From contig NMRA01000005.1 in the NCBI GenBank assembly GCA_002633005.1, positions 1,223,601 through 1,287,600 on the forward strand: a stretch of DNA of 64,000 nucleotides. The letters run 5' to 3'. Below, piece after piece: positions 38,081 through 48,347 of the stretch. The translations under genes were made by a program, and so were the position numbers. Origin of the DNA: Phoronis australis (lineage: Eukaryota; Phoronida; Phoronidae). The notes beneath the pieces were generated by a model. That model made no database searches and was not told where the DNA came from. It saw only the letters and a program-made list of their open reading frames with translations. Position 1 is the stretch's first letter; every line of letters starts with the position of its first letter.

Positions 38081-39512
38081 ATGCGCCCACATATTTATAT
38101 GTGGACGCATTATGCCGTCATCTCCGTTCGTCCGTCCGGGCGGCGTCCGTCCGGCATCCGCTGCCTTATCTCCAAAACCCTTTGACATACGTTCATGAAA
38201 TTAGGCACATATGTTCCATTCATTAATGGGACAGCATGTGCGAACTTTCGGATGGATCTGACTACCGGTGTGCCCCCTAGTGGCAATTTTAGTTTTTTAC
38301 GCTTACCTTTGTATCTTCAAAAGTCCTGAACGGATTTTCATGAAATTTGGTATGTAGGCACCTATTAGTTAGATGACGCTATCCTCCCGTTTTCAGATGG
38401 ATTCAACATAGTTTGCGCCACCTAGTGACCATTTTTACTGTTTTTGAGTCCGTATTTTTGCGTCCACCCCTCTATCAACCAAACCGCTCAAAGGATGATT
38501 GTGAAAATTGGCGTGTATGTGCTTACTATAAAGAGGACAGCTGACAATGATTTTCAGACGATTTGGACTACTGTGGCGCCTCCCAGTGGCAGTTTTTTTT
38601 GCGCCTATGACTGTATCTCCTAAACCGTTTGCAGGATCTTTACGAAATAAGTGTATTTATATGATGTTAACAACAGACGATGACGACTTTTGGACGGATC
38701 CGCCTACCAGTGTGCCCCCTAGTGGCAATTTTTACGTTTACCTCTGTATCTTCACAAGTCTTTACGGGATTTTCATGAAATTTGGTATGTAGGCACCTAT
38801 TAGTGCCATGACGCTATCCCAACGTTTTCGGATGGATTCGACCTAGTTTGTGACACCCAGTGGCCATTTTTACTGTTTTTGGGTCTGTTTTTTGGCGTCC
38901 ACCCCTCTATCAACCAAACCGCTCTAAGTATGATTGTGAAATTTGGCATGTATGTTCTTAATATGAAGAGGACGGTTGACGCTGAATTTCCCATGACTTT
39001 GATTACTGTGGCGCCTCCTAGTGGCTGTATCTCCCAAACCGTTTGCAGGATCTATACTAAATTTAGCAAGTGTATTTATGTGATGTTGACAACGGACGAT
39101 GACGACTCTAGGATGATTCTGACTACCGGTATGCCTCTAGTGGCAATTTTAGTATTTTACATTGACCTCTGTATTTTCATAGGTCTTCAGGTGTATACTT
39201 TGTGTTACTTTGTGACTATGAAGGAAAAGTTCCAAATTTGTTTCTGGCATTCTAATGCTGTGCTAATCTCGTATGTTGGTAAATTTGTTTTTAATTCTAT
39301 TTTTCTGTGGTGCTTTAAGCAACTGATGTATAGGTTGTGCTTGTATTATGAAGATCACTCACATTTTGCCCCTAGCCTATTGAGGAGACAATAACCATGC
39401 CTTTCCATTTTGCAAAGTACAACATACTACATATATGCCCTCTACTGGCCACTTTATGGTACCAATAAATAACCCTAGAAGGATACCGTATACGGTGCAA
39501 TTGTGGGCGCAT
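38081..39512. mobile_element. Helentron/HINE-like element with about 145-bp tandem core
   Basis: Left end ATGCGCCCACA and right end TGTGGGCGCAT are exact 11-bp inverted repeats. The left end is itself a near-perfect hairpin (GCGCCCACATAT/ATATGTGGACGC). Just beyond the right repeat CAACGC-TCT-GCGTTG forms a stem-loop (39514-39528). The core is a higher-order tandem with a period of about 435 bp (CCTYTGTATCTTC at 38306, 38741, 39166), made of three related units of about 145 bp with phrases such as 'TCTCCTAAACCGTTTGCAGG' and 'TTTCATGAAATTTGGTATGT'. Subterminal inverted repeats, a 3' hairpin and internal tandem repeats are traits of nonautonomous Helitron-like (HINE) elements and of bivalve 'pearl' elements. 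The class is an inference. The 171-aa open frame within it is not a gene. Confidence 0.7.
38271..39451 (-). promoter_or_regulatory. Array of CTCF-like core motifs
   Basis: Motifs of type GCCMCCTAGTGGC, the reverse complement of the CTCF core CCASYAGRKGGC, start near 38271, 38416, 38577, 38713, 38851, 39012, 39131 and 39436, all in one orientation. The best are TGCCCCCTAGTGGCA (38271, 38713) and GCGCCACCTAGTGACCA (38415). Spacing is mostly 120-160 bp, set by the tandem unit. Binding is untested. Confidence 0.45.
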
Positions 39513-40029
39513 TTCAACGCTCTGCGTTGCTCTTGTTAATATAGTCAGGTCGGTCATTTATGTTTTTATGACGGACTGTTTTCCATTTTTGAACTGTTTG
39601 AGATTTAATTGGTCAGGTTTATTCCGATTTTGTAAGCACATTTCGAAAGGCGTGTCCAAAAATAAATTGCCGAGCTGGAGTTTTCAGGCACTGTTTAGTA
39701 ACCCAACTTTTTGTAGCTAGAGAGAGACTAATCTTGTTTCTGTTTTGGTTAATTGGCAGGATTTTTATCAGCTAAAATTTCATAACTATTTACATAATGC
39801 ATCCTCTTATGTCTGAAAAGCAATTTTTTTCCATACAATTTTAGAGGTATTACAACTCTTGGGAAAAGCTTTGATTGTAAGCCACATATAGTGACGGGCC
39901 TCATTCCAAACCCAAATGATATGGGAGTGTTTTAGTTCTTGTCATATGTGCTTTCTGTATTTCTTCTGCTGCCACATTCGTTGCCACAATCTCAATTTAC
40001 TTTTTTTTGCCTTTTAACTTGAGTATTAC

Positions 40030-40176
40030 CAGGGGCAGATCCAGGATTTTTAGTTAGGAAGCAGGGTAGAGTATTAGCCAGGATTTTGCTTGTCGGACAT
40101 TCGCACCCCTGAACTGCTAAACGGAATCTGGAAGTTTTAGGGGGGGGGCCTTGGCCCGCTTCTAAATGTGCCACTG
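40030..40176. mobile_element. hAT-like MITE, second copy
   Basis: Begins CAGGGGCAGATCCAGGATTT and ends GTGCCACTG, with a G-run and 'CCTTGGCCCGC' near the right end. Same terminus type as 28048-28204. No clear 8-bp duplication was read. Confidence 0.5.
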
Positions 40177-41912
40177 ATTATTGCATATAACTAAAGGTAC
40201 TCTTGAACATGGTGTACCTTGTCACTTTCCTAAAACCTTTCTTAACACCACTGCATATCGCAGCTCTGAATTAAATATTTCAAAGTGGTGAAAAATAGGC
40301 ACAGGAATTATCAAAAAGTTGACAAAATTACCTGTCGTCGAAAAGAAAAGATCAAAGAAAAAAAATTCTGGCTAATTTTCAAATGACCGGTGCTTATTAT
40401 GTGTCATGTTCTCTGGGTTTTCATGTCTTTGATGAAGCAAGACGAATTTCGGTGGAAGTTGTCAATTTTTTTGACAACTGCTTTTGTTCATTATTAATTG
40501 ATTAGAACCATTGACTTTTGCACAATGCCCAAAGGTTTATTTGGCTGATAACTGTAACTTGATTTAATACTCTCTTTAGTGTGTCAAAATGACCAATCGT
40601 CGCAAATCAGCAGCAGCTAATTATCAGGAGGCATTGCAAGAAAGATTACGAGTTAAACATTTTTAATTGTTAAAACAATTCATCAGGGTCATTTTTAATG
40701 ATAAATTGTATTCTCTGACTTTGGAAGGAAAAACTTCAATACTCCATGTAAAACTCTAGAGATCTAGTCCATCTGTGATTCACGTATACAAAGCAAGTGT
40801 CTGCCCTTGGCAAGTGCAATAAGAGTCAAATGTAGGCAGTCGTCTAATTTATCGACTGACAAGGCTTGGGAGAGTGGAAGTCTTGTTAAACAACTAAACA
40901 TTTATCCAATTGTATGTTACATCTTGTAACTCAGCATCACACGTTCTTTTCCCTGTGTGTCAAAGCCACCCACAGTGCCATACTCCATTACCTGTGAAGC
41001 CCGGTCAACACCTACTACTATTGTATAAGACATCAAATACAATAATCTGAATTCTACACACCCTGGTTGTTCTGCTTGGCTTTGTACAAGTCTACAGGTA
41101 AAAAGAATGTTGTCAAGACACTCGTCTACTTACTCGGATTAGTCATACATGGTGTGGCAACCATTTTAGAAGTTCTATTGTGAGTTAGCACCACTAGTTA
41201 GGGGGAGATGGAAGTCATTAATTTTTTCTGCATCCAGATTCATCGGCGCCAACTTGATTCATTCTAAGTTCAAGTTGAGTTTTAAGTCGCTGTATGTGAC
41301 ATTACTATTATTCATAATGAAGTATTGGGTTTTATTACACGACGCCTGATACTTCTGTCCTCTGATTGGCTAAGATGCAATATAAGAACTGACTGCAGAA
41401 ACGATAAATCTGTGACTACTGTAAACAAGGAGAGCAGACAATAACAGAATATCAAAATGGGAAAACATGCCAATCTATCAATACAAAGAAATCTGAGTTA
41501 AGAAGCATCGGTGGCCGTATAATAAAATGAAATATAGACCAATTCGTCAGGCATACTGGGTTATGTGACCTCAGGTAATATCGCTCTCTTTCTCTTGATG
41601 CATGTAACCTGATATCATCTTTGGGATTGGTCTTGTATATTTTACGAACAGTGTGTGGTAAAGATCCTTTATGGGAGTGTTGTTCAACCCCTGGGTGAAG
41701 CTGTATTCCGTTTATTTTTGGACATGTGACGAGTCCTGGTTGGTGTGTGTGTAAATTTTTTGAACTCCGTGTAAACTGTAAACCTGTGTGGTTATTGTTG
41801 AAGTAAATATTTCGAAATGTTTTAATGTTGGTCTTAAAAAACAAATACATACTTGTACATTTTTAATGTCTTGTCATTCATTGCTAAGAAGTGAAAATTT
41901 GGATCTGGTTAA

Positions 41913-42153
41913 CAGGGCTTGGAATGACCAATGACAAAAAGAGGAAAATTTTCCAGTTAATATATCGTTCCATAAATAGGCTTGCGTGACAAATATTTTT
42001 TGTGTTGTAAAATTTAAGCAAAATAAATGCTTTTTCATGAATAAAGTTGAAACAATGATAAAATAGAGATGAAAAAGAGGAAATTGGAAATCAAATAGGA
42101 AATCTAAAAAAAAAACGGGAAATCCTCTTAAAAGAGGAAAATTCCAAGCCCTG
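41913..42153. mobile_element. MITE family F, copy 1
   Basis: Ends CAGGGCTTGGAAT and ATTCCAAGCCCTG, flanked by a 6-bp direct repeat GGTTAA (41907-41912 and 42154-42159). The interior is A-rich with GACAAAAAGAGGAAAATTTT near the left end and 'CCTCTTAAAAGAGGAAAATT' near the right. 241 bp, no ORF. Confidence 0.85.
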
Positions 42154-43472
42154 GGTTAACTGTCTGTTCGAAAGTATTGGCAGGACTGTATACCATTGGT
42201 CAGAAGTATTCCGCTCAGCGTAAAAACGACTTATGCAGTGAGACTTAATTCTCAGCATGTAAAGGTGATCTTAGTAAAGAGAAGTTTCACCTGATGCATC
42301 AAATATGTTAAAAGCACAAAATTAGCAATCAATTACAATTTTTGTATTTTTTCAAACCAGGCATATTTGCATTCGGCTTGGTCACTTACAAACATGCATT
42401 ACACACATACAGTGTACAGGTAGGAATATTCTGTCATCAAAACAGAACTGTACTTCAGGTAATGGCAACAGGAATATGAAGTGTTCGAGTGCTGTGATAA
42501 GTATAAGGGTATAATGACAATGAAGACATGTCACTGAAGTGACTAGTCACAATGTTTGCCCAACACTATCAAACATCAATCCAGTGAACCAACATTCTAC
42601 AATTGTTGGGGTTCAATTAATTTTCATTTTTTTCACTTAATTTTTTGCTGTTCAGAAATCACTGCATTGGGACAGAAGAATGCGCAATGCATATTTGAAA
42701 AACGCTTAACATGAGAAGTGGTACTTTTATGAACGGAAATACAGGAATATCACCTTCAAATGAAAGGGATGTTTTTATTTCTTTAGTTGCATTCCTTTCA
42801 ACTTATGCGGGTTGTTCGAACCTAGGTTTCATTCGTACAACTTCTAGTAAGTTACGACCCATGCCAAAAACAAATTCACTGAATAATAACCACATCCCGA
42901 ATTCACGTCTCTTCTTCAGCTGAGGTAGCTCGACTGCCAACACACTTCAGAGCCGAGTCACACAGTAAAGAACGATGTGTAGTACCCCACTCACTGTGCA
43001 ACAGTAAAGTTTCATTGGTATTACAATGACAACTTAATATTTATGAATTAAAATAGTGATAAACACTACCACAGCAAGAGAAGTACCCTCCGAATGCACG
43101 GCATCGTGGGTAAATATCCAACAATCAAAAGTGGCACTGTGGTATTTCTGGATAAGACTATTCACACAATGCTTTTGTAACAATTGGCAAACAATGGCCC
43201 AAGCTCCCTCAACTGAACTGGTAGAAAAATCAGAAATGCGCAGCCCAAAGCTTAAGTTGATTTTACTACTATGAACACCAGACACAAGAACGACTCTGCT
43301 ACAACTTCGCATGGTTATCAAGAAGGTTCATGCATCGCAATAACTCGATCATATCCAAACTATTAACTCAACTCCTCCTAAAGAGCTACTCAGGCAAATA
43401 ATTTACAAGTCTCCACAATTGACGTGAGAACCTCTTCAAATGTATGTACACAACAATCCTAACGTTCAGCAT

Positions 43473-43623
43473 TTAGATGATGATCTCGAAATCTCCAAGC
43501 TCGTCATCTGATGGTAGCTCCATTTTGCTAGGGTCTACGTACCACCTGTCTATGAGAGGTAAGCCTTCACGCTCTCTCCTGGCCAGTTCTATGTAGGCCT
43601 CACGCTGGGCCCACTCTTGTGCC
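43473..43623 (-). CDS. NDUFB11: NDUFB11 exon 3: C-terminal domain and stop
   Basis: Acceptor GCCTTTTCAG. It reads AQEWAQREAYIELARREREG, LPLIDRWYVDPSKMELPSDD and ends ELGDFEIII with TAA (43473-43475). Confidence 0.95.
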
Positions 43624-46600
43624 CTGAAAAGGCAAAGCAAAGTTAAGTGATGTTTTCGTTATGAGTGGAAACCATTAACAGCTTGGATGTAATGATTCCA
43701 TTTGTGTTTATCTTTAAGAATTGTAATTACATTTACCATGCAAAGTAAGACAATTTGACTGACCAATCAAATCATGATAACCTGTAGGCATCAAATTCCG
43801 CCAATAAGAGACTTGTGAGAACAGACTGGGTGCCCTTTTAACCATAATAAAGCATAAAAATGGTTCCAGGTGATCAGTGCAATGGGCCCACATGAGCAAC
43901 TCGCGCATGTCTCGTACAACATGTATGAGACCACCTACAATTAATTTTATGCAAGAGCCACAGACACACCCGCGACCCTTGGTCCTTTGAAAGGAAAGAT
44001 CTCGCTTTAAGCCACAAAAACAAACGAAGTCACCTAGCACTAACTCCATCAAGTGTTGGGCAAGAGAACCAACCCATAGTACTTCACCTACAGTAAAAAA
44101 ACAATGCAATCAGACGAAATACAGTTTTCGCCGTCACAACGGCAAATTCTGATACGACGGCAAAAACTCTAATTACAGAATGACTCATCCACCTATTAAT
44201 CACCCTTCATTCTCAGTCATCAGGGGAGACTACTCTGAAGATGAATTCCACTTCTGCCCTGCCCTCATGATGGGGGAATTCTGGGTCATTTTGTCTGGGT
44301 AGTTTTGAAGAAATAACGTAACGTCAACAAACTTGCTACTGCCCAACTAATATAACAGCTAAGTAGCATTACAGTGGACACTTACACTGGCACACCTGAG
44401 TGAGACCAGTCCCGTGAAGCCATTATTACCAATTCCAGAAATAACTTCTAGCCTTGGTAATGACCAAACCAATACCAATACCAATACCATGGTAAATAAT
44501 CTGTTATTTGGACTTCAATAACACATTTCTCATAACACAAGGCTTGGAACGACCAATGACAAAAAGAGGAAAATATCCCAGGTAATGCATCATTCCACAA
44601 TTAAATAGGTTCATGCAATAGAGATATTTTTTGTTTTGTAAAATTTAACTGAAATAAACATTTCCGTCAAAATAATGATAAAAAAGGGAGGAAAAGATGG
44701 AAACTGGAAATCAAGTAAGAGGAAATAGAAATCAAACAAAGGAAAATTAATACTCTTAAAAGGGCAAAATTCCAAGCACTGATAACCAATGCATTGTCCC
44801 GACCACGCTGATATCTACCTATAGTCAGGTTGATAAGCTAATATAAAACCCCCGATGCAGAAGACGCCCGTCAGAAGTGCAAACATGAAGCCTCTGTGTA
44901 ACCACAAATCTTCTTCTTTATCATCCAATCTGTAGCCGAAGGAAATCCAGTTCTGAAAGCATCAAACACAGTGACCATATAATTACTGGATCTCATAAAT
45001 TTAATATAAGTCGGGAGATGGCAAAATAAAAACACAAGCCAAGGCTTCTCAAACCACCAAAGGGTTGAAAATCAATATGAAAACTCAATAAAAAAATAAA
45101 ATTGAAACAGAAATGGCTCTCTTCACGATTTTGTTGATGGAGTGAAGTACCATTCAGAAAAAAATTGAGTATTTTGTGTGTATTTGTACGACCTGGAAGA
45201 ACTTAACGACTCCAAGTACCTCCAAAGATGTTCATCCATACTTAAAAGGTGCAGAATTTTCAGAAAATCGTCTGGCATACAGGCTGGATTAAGATCTGCC
45301 TGTGATACACAGGCACCTTTAATCTGCCCTCAACTGTACACTAAATAAAGAGAAAGGTATACTACTGCTATTCACTATGGCCAGCCGCCAGGCACTTCCG
45401 GAATAACTCAAAGCATGTCAAATCTGGGAGTAATTTAAGTCAGATTTTTTCTGCGACTGCAGCATTTCACTAGTTACATTTGTTAACATCGAAACCAATA
45501 AATTCCATAAATAACTTCAGATTTTCCTAGTTCAATCGGCAACATTCACGGCAAAGCGTAGATCCCGAAATGTGCCAAATGGCATCAACTAATGCGCATG
45601 CTCATAAGGCCCCTCGGCCCCTCATAACATCTTCAGAACTCTTACATCAACTAAAAACAGCAACATTACGCCAGGGGCACGCTGATTTGGTACAAGAAAA
45701 ATAGGTCAACATTTCAAGTGGACCTTCCAATTTGCTTCCATTTGTCTAAATCATTATGCTTGTATGTGAATTAATTATTGTATTTGGTTATTGTATTGTA
45801 TTTAGTTGTTGTATTGGATTTGAGTGTAAACAATAACATTGTAGTGTGAACTGCGCCATCAGTTTACTCTGCCTCTACTGTTGATGCAAGCATTCTGAAG
45901 ATGTTGCAAGGGGCCTTATGAGCATGCGCATTAGTTGATGCCAATTGGCACATTTCGAGACCTATGCTTTGCCATGAATGTTGCCACTTGAACTAGGAAA
46001 ATCTGGAGGTATTTATGGTATTTATTTGTTTCGATATCAACAAATGTAACTAGTGAACGTGTTGTTGTCGCAGATAAAATGCTTGACTTAAATTATTCTC
46101 AGATTTGACGTGCTTGGAGTTATTCCGGAAGTGCCCCACAGGCAGCCATATTGGATAGCAGTTGTATACTATTTTTTCCTTTATTATAGTATATCATTGT
46201 GGCCTGATAAAGGTGCCTATGCTGCGGTATGATGTCATATCCCCTGGCATTTGCTACTGAAAACATGGCCGGCACTGGTCGGATATAGCAGTCCCTAATT
46301 TAGAGAACCAGTTTCATCCACTGAATAATGGGCCCGTTATTCAATGATAACCTGGTTCTCTAAAACAAGGACCACTATATCCGACTAGTGGCAACATAGC
46401 TAGTTTCTAATTTTGGGAGGAACTGAACGAAGCCAAGGTCAAGACTTAAGGACCGCTTGAAGTACGCTCGAAGAAAAAGTTTGATAACGGGAGTATTTGT
46501 TCAAGCTGGAAGCAATTAAAGACATCGACGGCCTTGTAATGTGCTCACAAGGTACTTATAACAACGCAGTTTCACCGTCTCTACTGAACTGGCCAGCTAG

Positions 46601-46834
46601 AGACAGTCATTGACATTGGTCACTGTCTCTCAAAGTCAAACTTACCGGATCCTCCACGTCTGACTGTGGCTCGAAAGTCTGTGGTTTTTCTAAAGGTCCT
46701 GTTACTGTAGCTGAATCTTTTGTTTTTTTGGACGTTGAAATGAAACATGCTGGTTGAATGTGACGACAAGTTCGAGTGCTCTGCGCAATCATTAAACTGG
46801 TTCTCCGCAAAGCAACTCTACATAGCGACGCCAT
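43473..46834 (-). CDS. NDUFB11: NADH dehydrogenase [ubiquinone] 1 beta subcomplex subunit 11, mitochondrial
   Basis: Accessory subunit of respiratory complex I in the distal part of the membrane arm of the inner mitochondrial membrane. Exons on the - strand: 46646-46834, 44819-44952, 43473-43623 (474 nt, 157 aa plus stop), all GT/AG and in frame. Residues 1 to about 35 are rich in R, S and T with no acidic residue (MASLCRVALRRTSL start), fitting a mitochondrial presequence. One membrane helix lies at about 84-103 (GFMFALLTGVFCIGGFILAY), followed by the family signature QPDYRAQEWAQREA, GLPLIDRWYVDPSKMELP and an acidic end. Human NDUFB11 has the same order (YLPDYR..EW..REA, GLPI, DPSKIQLPED) and similar length. 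The ATG at 46834 is chosen because it opens the presequence and sits in a TISU-like site; only a non-ATG extension exists upstream. A possible AATAAA lies at 42774-42779 (- strand). Confidence 0.95.
44105..44315. repeat. Dispersed repeat I, copy 1
   Basis: Contains TCTAATTACAGAATGACTC, CCCTTCATTCTCAGTCATCA and GAGACTACTCTGA, ending near GGTCATTTTGTC. The same blocks occur at 60320-60565. It lies in NDUFB11 intron 2. Confidence 0.65.
44538..44781. mobile_element. MITE family F, copy 2
   Basis: Ends CAAGGCTTGGAACGACCAAT and ATTCCAAGCACTG, flanked by ATAACA (44532-44537) and ATAACC (44782-44787), again a 6-bp duplication with one change. Same interior as copy 1. It lies in NDUFB11 intron 2, 37 bp from exon 2. 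Confidence 0.85.
44819..44952 (-). CDS. NDUFB11: NDUFB11 exon 2: membrane helix
   Basis: Acceptor GCTTTCAG, donor GTAGAT. It reads NWISFGYRLDDKEEDLWLHR, the membrane helix, and ends in AYQPDY plus two bases of an arginine codon. Confidence 0.95.
45292..46235. mobile_element. Large foldback repeat in NDUFB11 intron 1
   Basis: The left arm (about 45292-45640) and right arm (about 45893-46235) are inverse copies. For example GCACTTCCGGAATAACTC is mirrored by GAGTTATTCCGGAAGTGC, and GCATCAACTAATGCGCATGC by GCATGCGCATTAGTTGATGC. The outer ends share TACACAGGCACCTTTAATC-type sequence with 'GATAAAGGTGCCTATG'. The roughly 250-bp loop is AT-rich. No ORF. Confidence 0.85.
46273..46392. mobile_element. 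120-bp hairpin element
   Basis: A near-perfect palindrome centred on GGGCCC (46330-46335): CACTGGTCGGATATAG with TTTAGAGAACCAG on the left, mirrored by CTGGTTCTCTAAAA and CTATATCCGACTAGTG on the right. It lies in NDUFB11 intron 1 next to the larger foldback. Confidence 0.85.
46475..46565 (+). repeat. Dispersed repeat E, copy 1
   Basis: 'CGGGAGTATTTGTTCAAGCT', 'TTAAAGACATCGACGGCCTT' and GGTACTTATAACA match 48675-48765. Upstream of both, ATATCCCCTGGCA is also shared. Confidence 0.7.
46646..46834 (-). CDS. NDUFB11: NDUFB11 exon 1: mitochondrial presequence
   Basis: 63 codons from MASLCRVAL to QSDVEDP, ending in phase 0 at donor GTAAGT (46640-46645). Confidence 0.92.
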
Positions 46835-46838
46835 CTTG
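46827..46838 (-). promoter_or_regulatory. TISU/YY1-type element over the NDUFB11 start codon
   Basis: On the - strand CAAGATGGCGTC matches the TISU consensus SAASATGGCGGC at 11 of 12 positions, with the ATG being the NDUFB11 start. TISU is known to direct initiation from very short 5' UTRs and to bind YY1, and is enriched in mitochondrial-protein genes. If functional, transcription should begin within about 30 nt upstream (46840-46865). Confidence 0.6.
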
Positions 46839-48254
46839 GAGGGTAATGGCAATCTTGTCTTGTAAAGAACTACCAACTCCCATTGTTTTAGAACGAAGTT
46901 TGTAATTCCAAAAGAAAGTTTTGTTACTAATAAGTATATTTTTCATTAGTAAATAGGCTTTTAAGAGCATTCAAAAGGCTTGAAGCATATCATTGTGCTG
47001 TTAACTTGGAAATTATTTTTGTACTGTATTACATGACTTTTAGTGAAGTTTTATTCTCCGTACACTTTAAAGATATTTTCGTAAAAAAATCAATTGTTTT
47101 GTTGAAAAAAATTGTTTTCTTTTGTAAGAAAACATGCCTGTTGACCTATATGAACTAAAAATAACGACAGAGGAAAGCAATCTAAATATATTGCCAGTGT
47201 GTTATAACGATATATCTAATAAGTGAAAGTTTCCGTCACTTTTGTCAAATCCCGCCAAACACGATTTCCTGTTTTCGTCTGTCAAAGGGTTATGAAGTTT
47301 CCGTCTGAAACATAGGCAAACACTGAGCTGTAAGTCATGTTTAAGAACCCGTGCTTTGTAAGATCTTCTGCGTTTATAATGCATTGGTGTAGGATGTGCA
47401 GCGTCCGACGCTAAGAAAACACCAGGCCATAATCGCAACAACGCCTCGGCGCTAGTGAGTCCCGCTAGTGCCCAGTGTTCACGAGAGTTTATTCTTGATC
47501 TTTGAGAAGACACCTCTCACTCACTCTCTGTATGTGTAATAAAGGGAATGCACCTGTCCTCAAATATTGCAGTCAATGAATGATCTCGAATCAAAAGTCA
47601 TGCTGCAGCCAAATATAGTAGTGTATCGTCAGAGGTCCTAAAGACTTTATTACCTAAAGTCGTGAGTGCCCTAAAGTTGTGAACAATCTTATTTTCTCTT
47701 CTGCCCAGTCCCGCGACATCAGGCGTTGATGTTTCCAGCGTTCGTCTGCTTACGAACATCAAACGAATATCCAGACGTGTTGGTATTCACGATATCAAAC
47801 AGTGAGTGAGTGGCTTCTTTTTTCAAATGTATCTTTAAAACAGTATATATCACTAATCCACTTTTTGTGCATTTTTGGGATGTAATTTTGAAAATATTCA
47901 TCCTTCAGATTTACTCAAACACGCGCTCCAGGGGTAGCTTGAACAATGTATCAATACGTCCCAGGGTCAATCAAGTTTTGTAAGGCCAAAGCAATAAAAT
48001 ACAGAGAGATAATTGATGCTGGGTTCTTTGCGTTTTATTGAAAAACCTCATTGAAAACATCTGTGCACATCAAAGTTGGGTGTAAACATAAAACATATAT
48101 AACAATTAATTTCAATTGAAACTGAATTAATAAACAATGCAATGCATTTTTATGTCGTCTAGAGTAACTGTAAGCACTGTAGTTGACTTGTGTGGTCTTA
48201 CTTCGTGCATTTCCGTCTAATCGAAACGGTCACGACTTTAGGGCCTCATTCAAA

Positions 48255-48347
48255 ATGGCCGGCGATATCAGCGACCATTTCAAAACTTTGCTTACGGAGG
48301 CAAACGAGGATTTAGATTGTCAAAACACGTATATTTGGGAAGGCTGA
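48255..48347 (+). other. Possible short coding exon, unassigned
   Basis: CAAAATGGCCGGC opens a 30-codon frame (MAGDISDHFKTLLTEANEDL and 10 more residues) ending TGA at 48345-48347. The start context is strong and the composition looks protein-like, but no donor better than GTATAT is seen, no family is recognised, and it cannot join the ATRIP frame, which has an in-frame stop before its ATG. Confidence 0.2.

Larger units (their letters stand above)
35874..43472. other. Convergent intergenic region CaMK1-NDUFB11
   Basis: Both flanking genes point into this 7.6-kb interval. It holds the presumed 3' UTRs, the 12-bp repeat at 37.6 kb, the Helentron-like repeat at 38.1-39.5 kb, a hAT-like MITE at 40.0 kb and a family F element at 41.9 kb. 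The stretches 36.5-37.6 and 40.2-41.9 kb show no recognisable feature. Confidence 0.8.

Noticed and set aside
38879-39394. 171-aa open frame on the + strand
   Set aside because: It lies wholly inside the about 145-bp tandem core and right arm of the Helentron-like repeat; the frame is not kept between units and no domain is recognisable.
41452-41850. 132-aa open frame on the - strand downstream of NDUFB11
   Set aside because: No recognisable domain, no start or splice support; AT-rich intergenic DNA.
43714-44109. 131-aa open frame on the - strand within NDUFB11
   Set aside because: It lies in intron 2 and runs up to repeat I; no motif and it would interrupt a well-supported splice.
46607-46876. 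Longer NDUFB11 N-terminus starting upstream of 46834
   Set aside because: The upstream extension has no ATG in frame (it would need a TTG start) and the frame past 46646 reads intron; the 46834 ATG with TISU context and presequence fits better.
47202-47513. 103-aa open frame on the - strand upstream of NDUFB11
   Set aside because: No family recognised and no splice or promoter support; kept out for lack of evidence.
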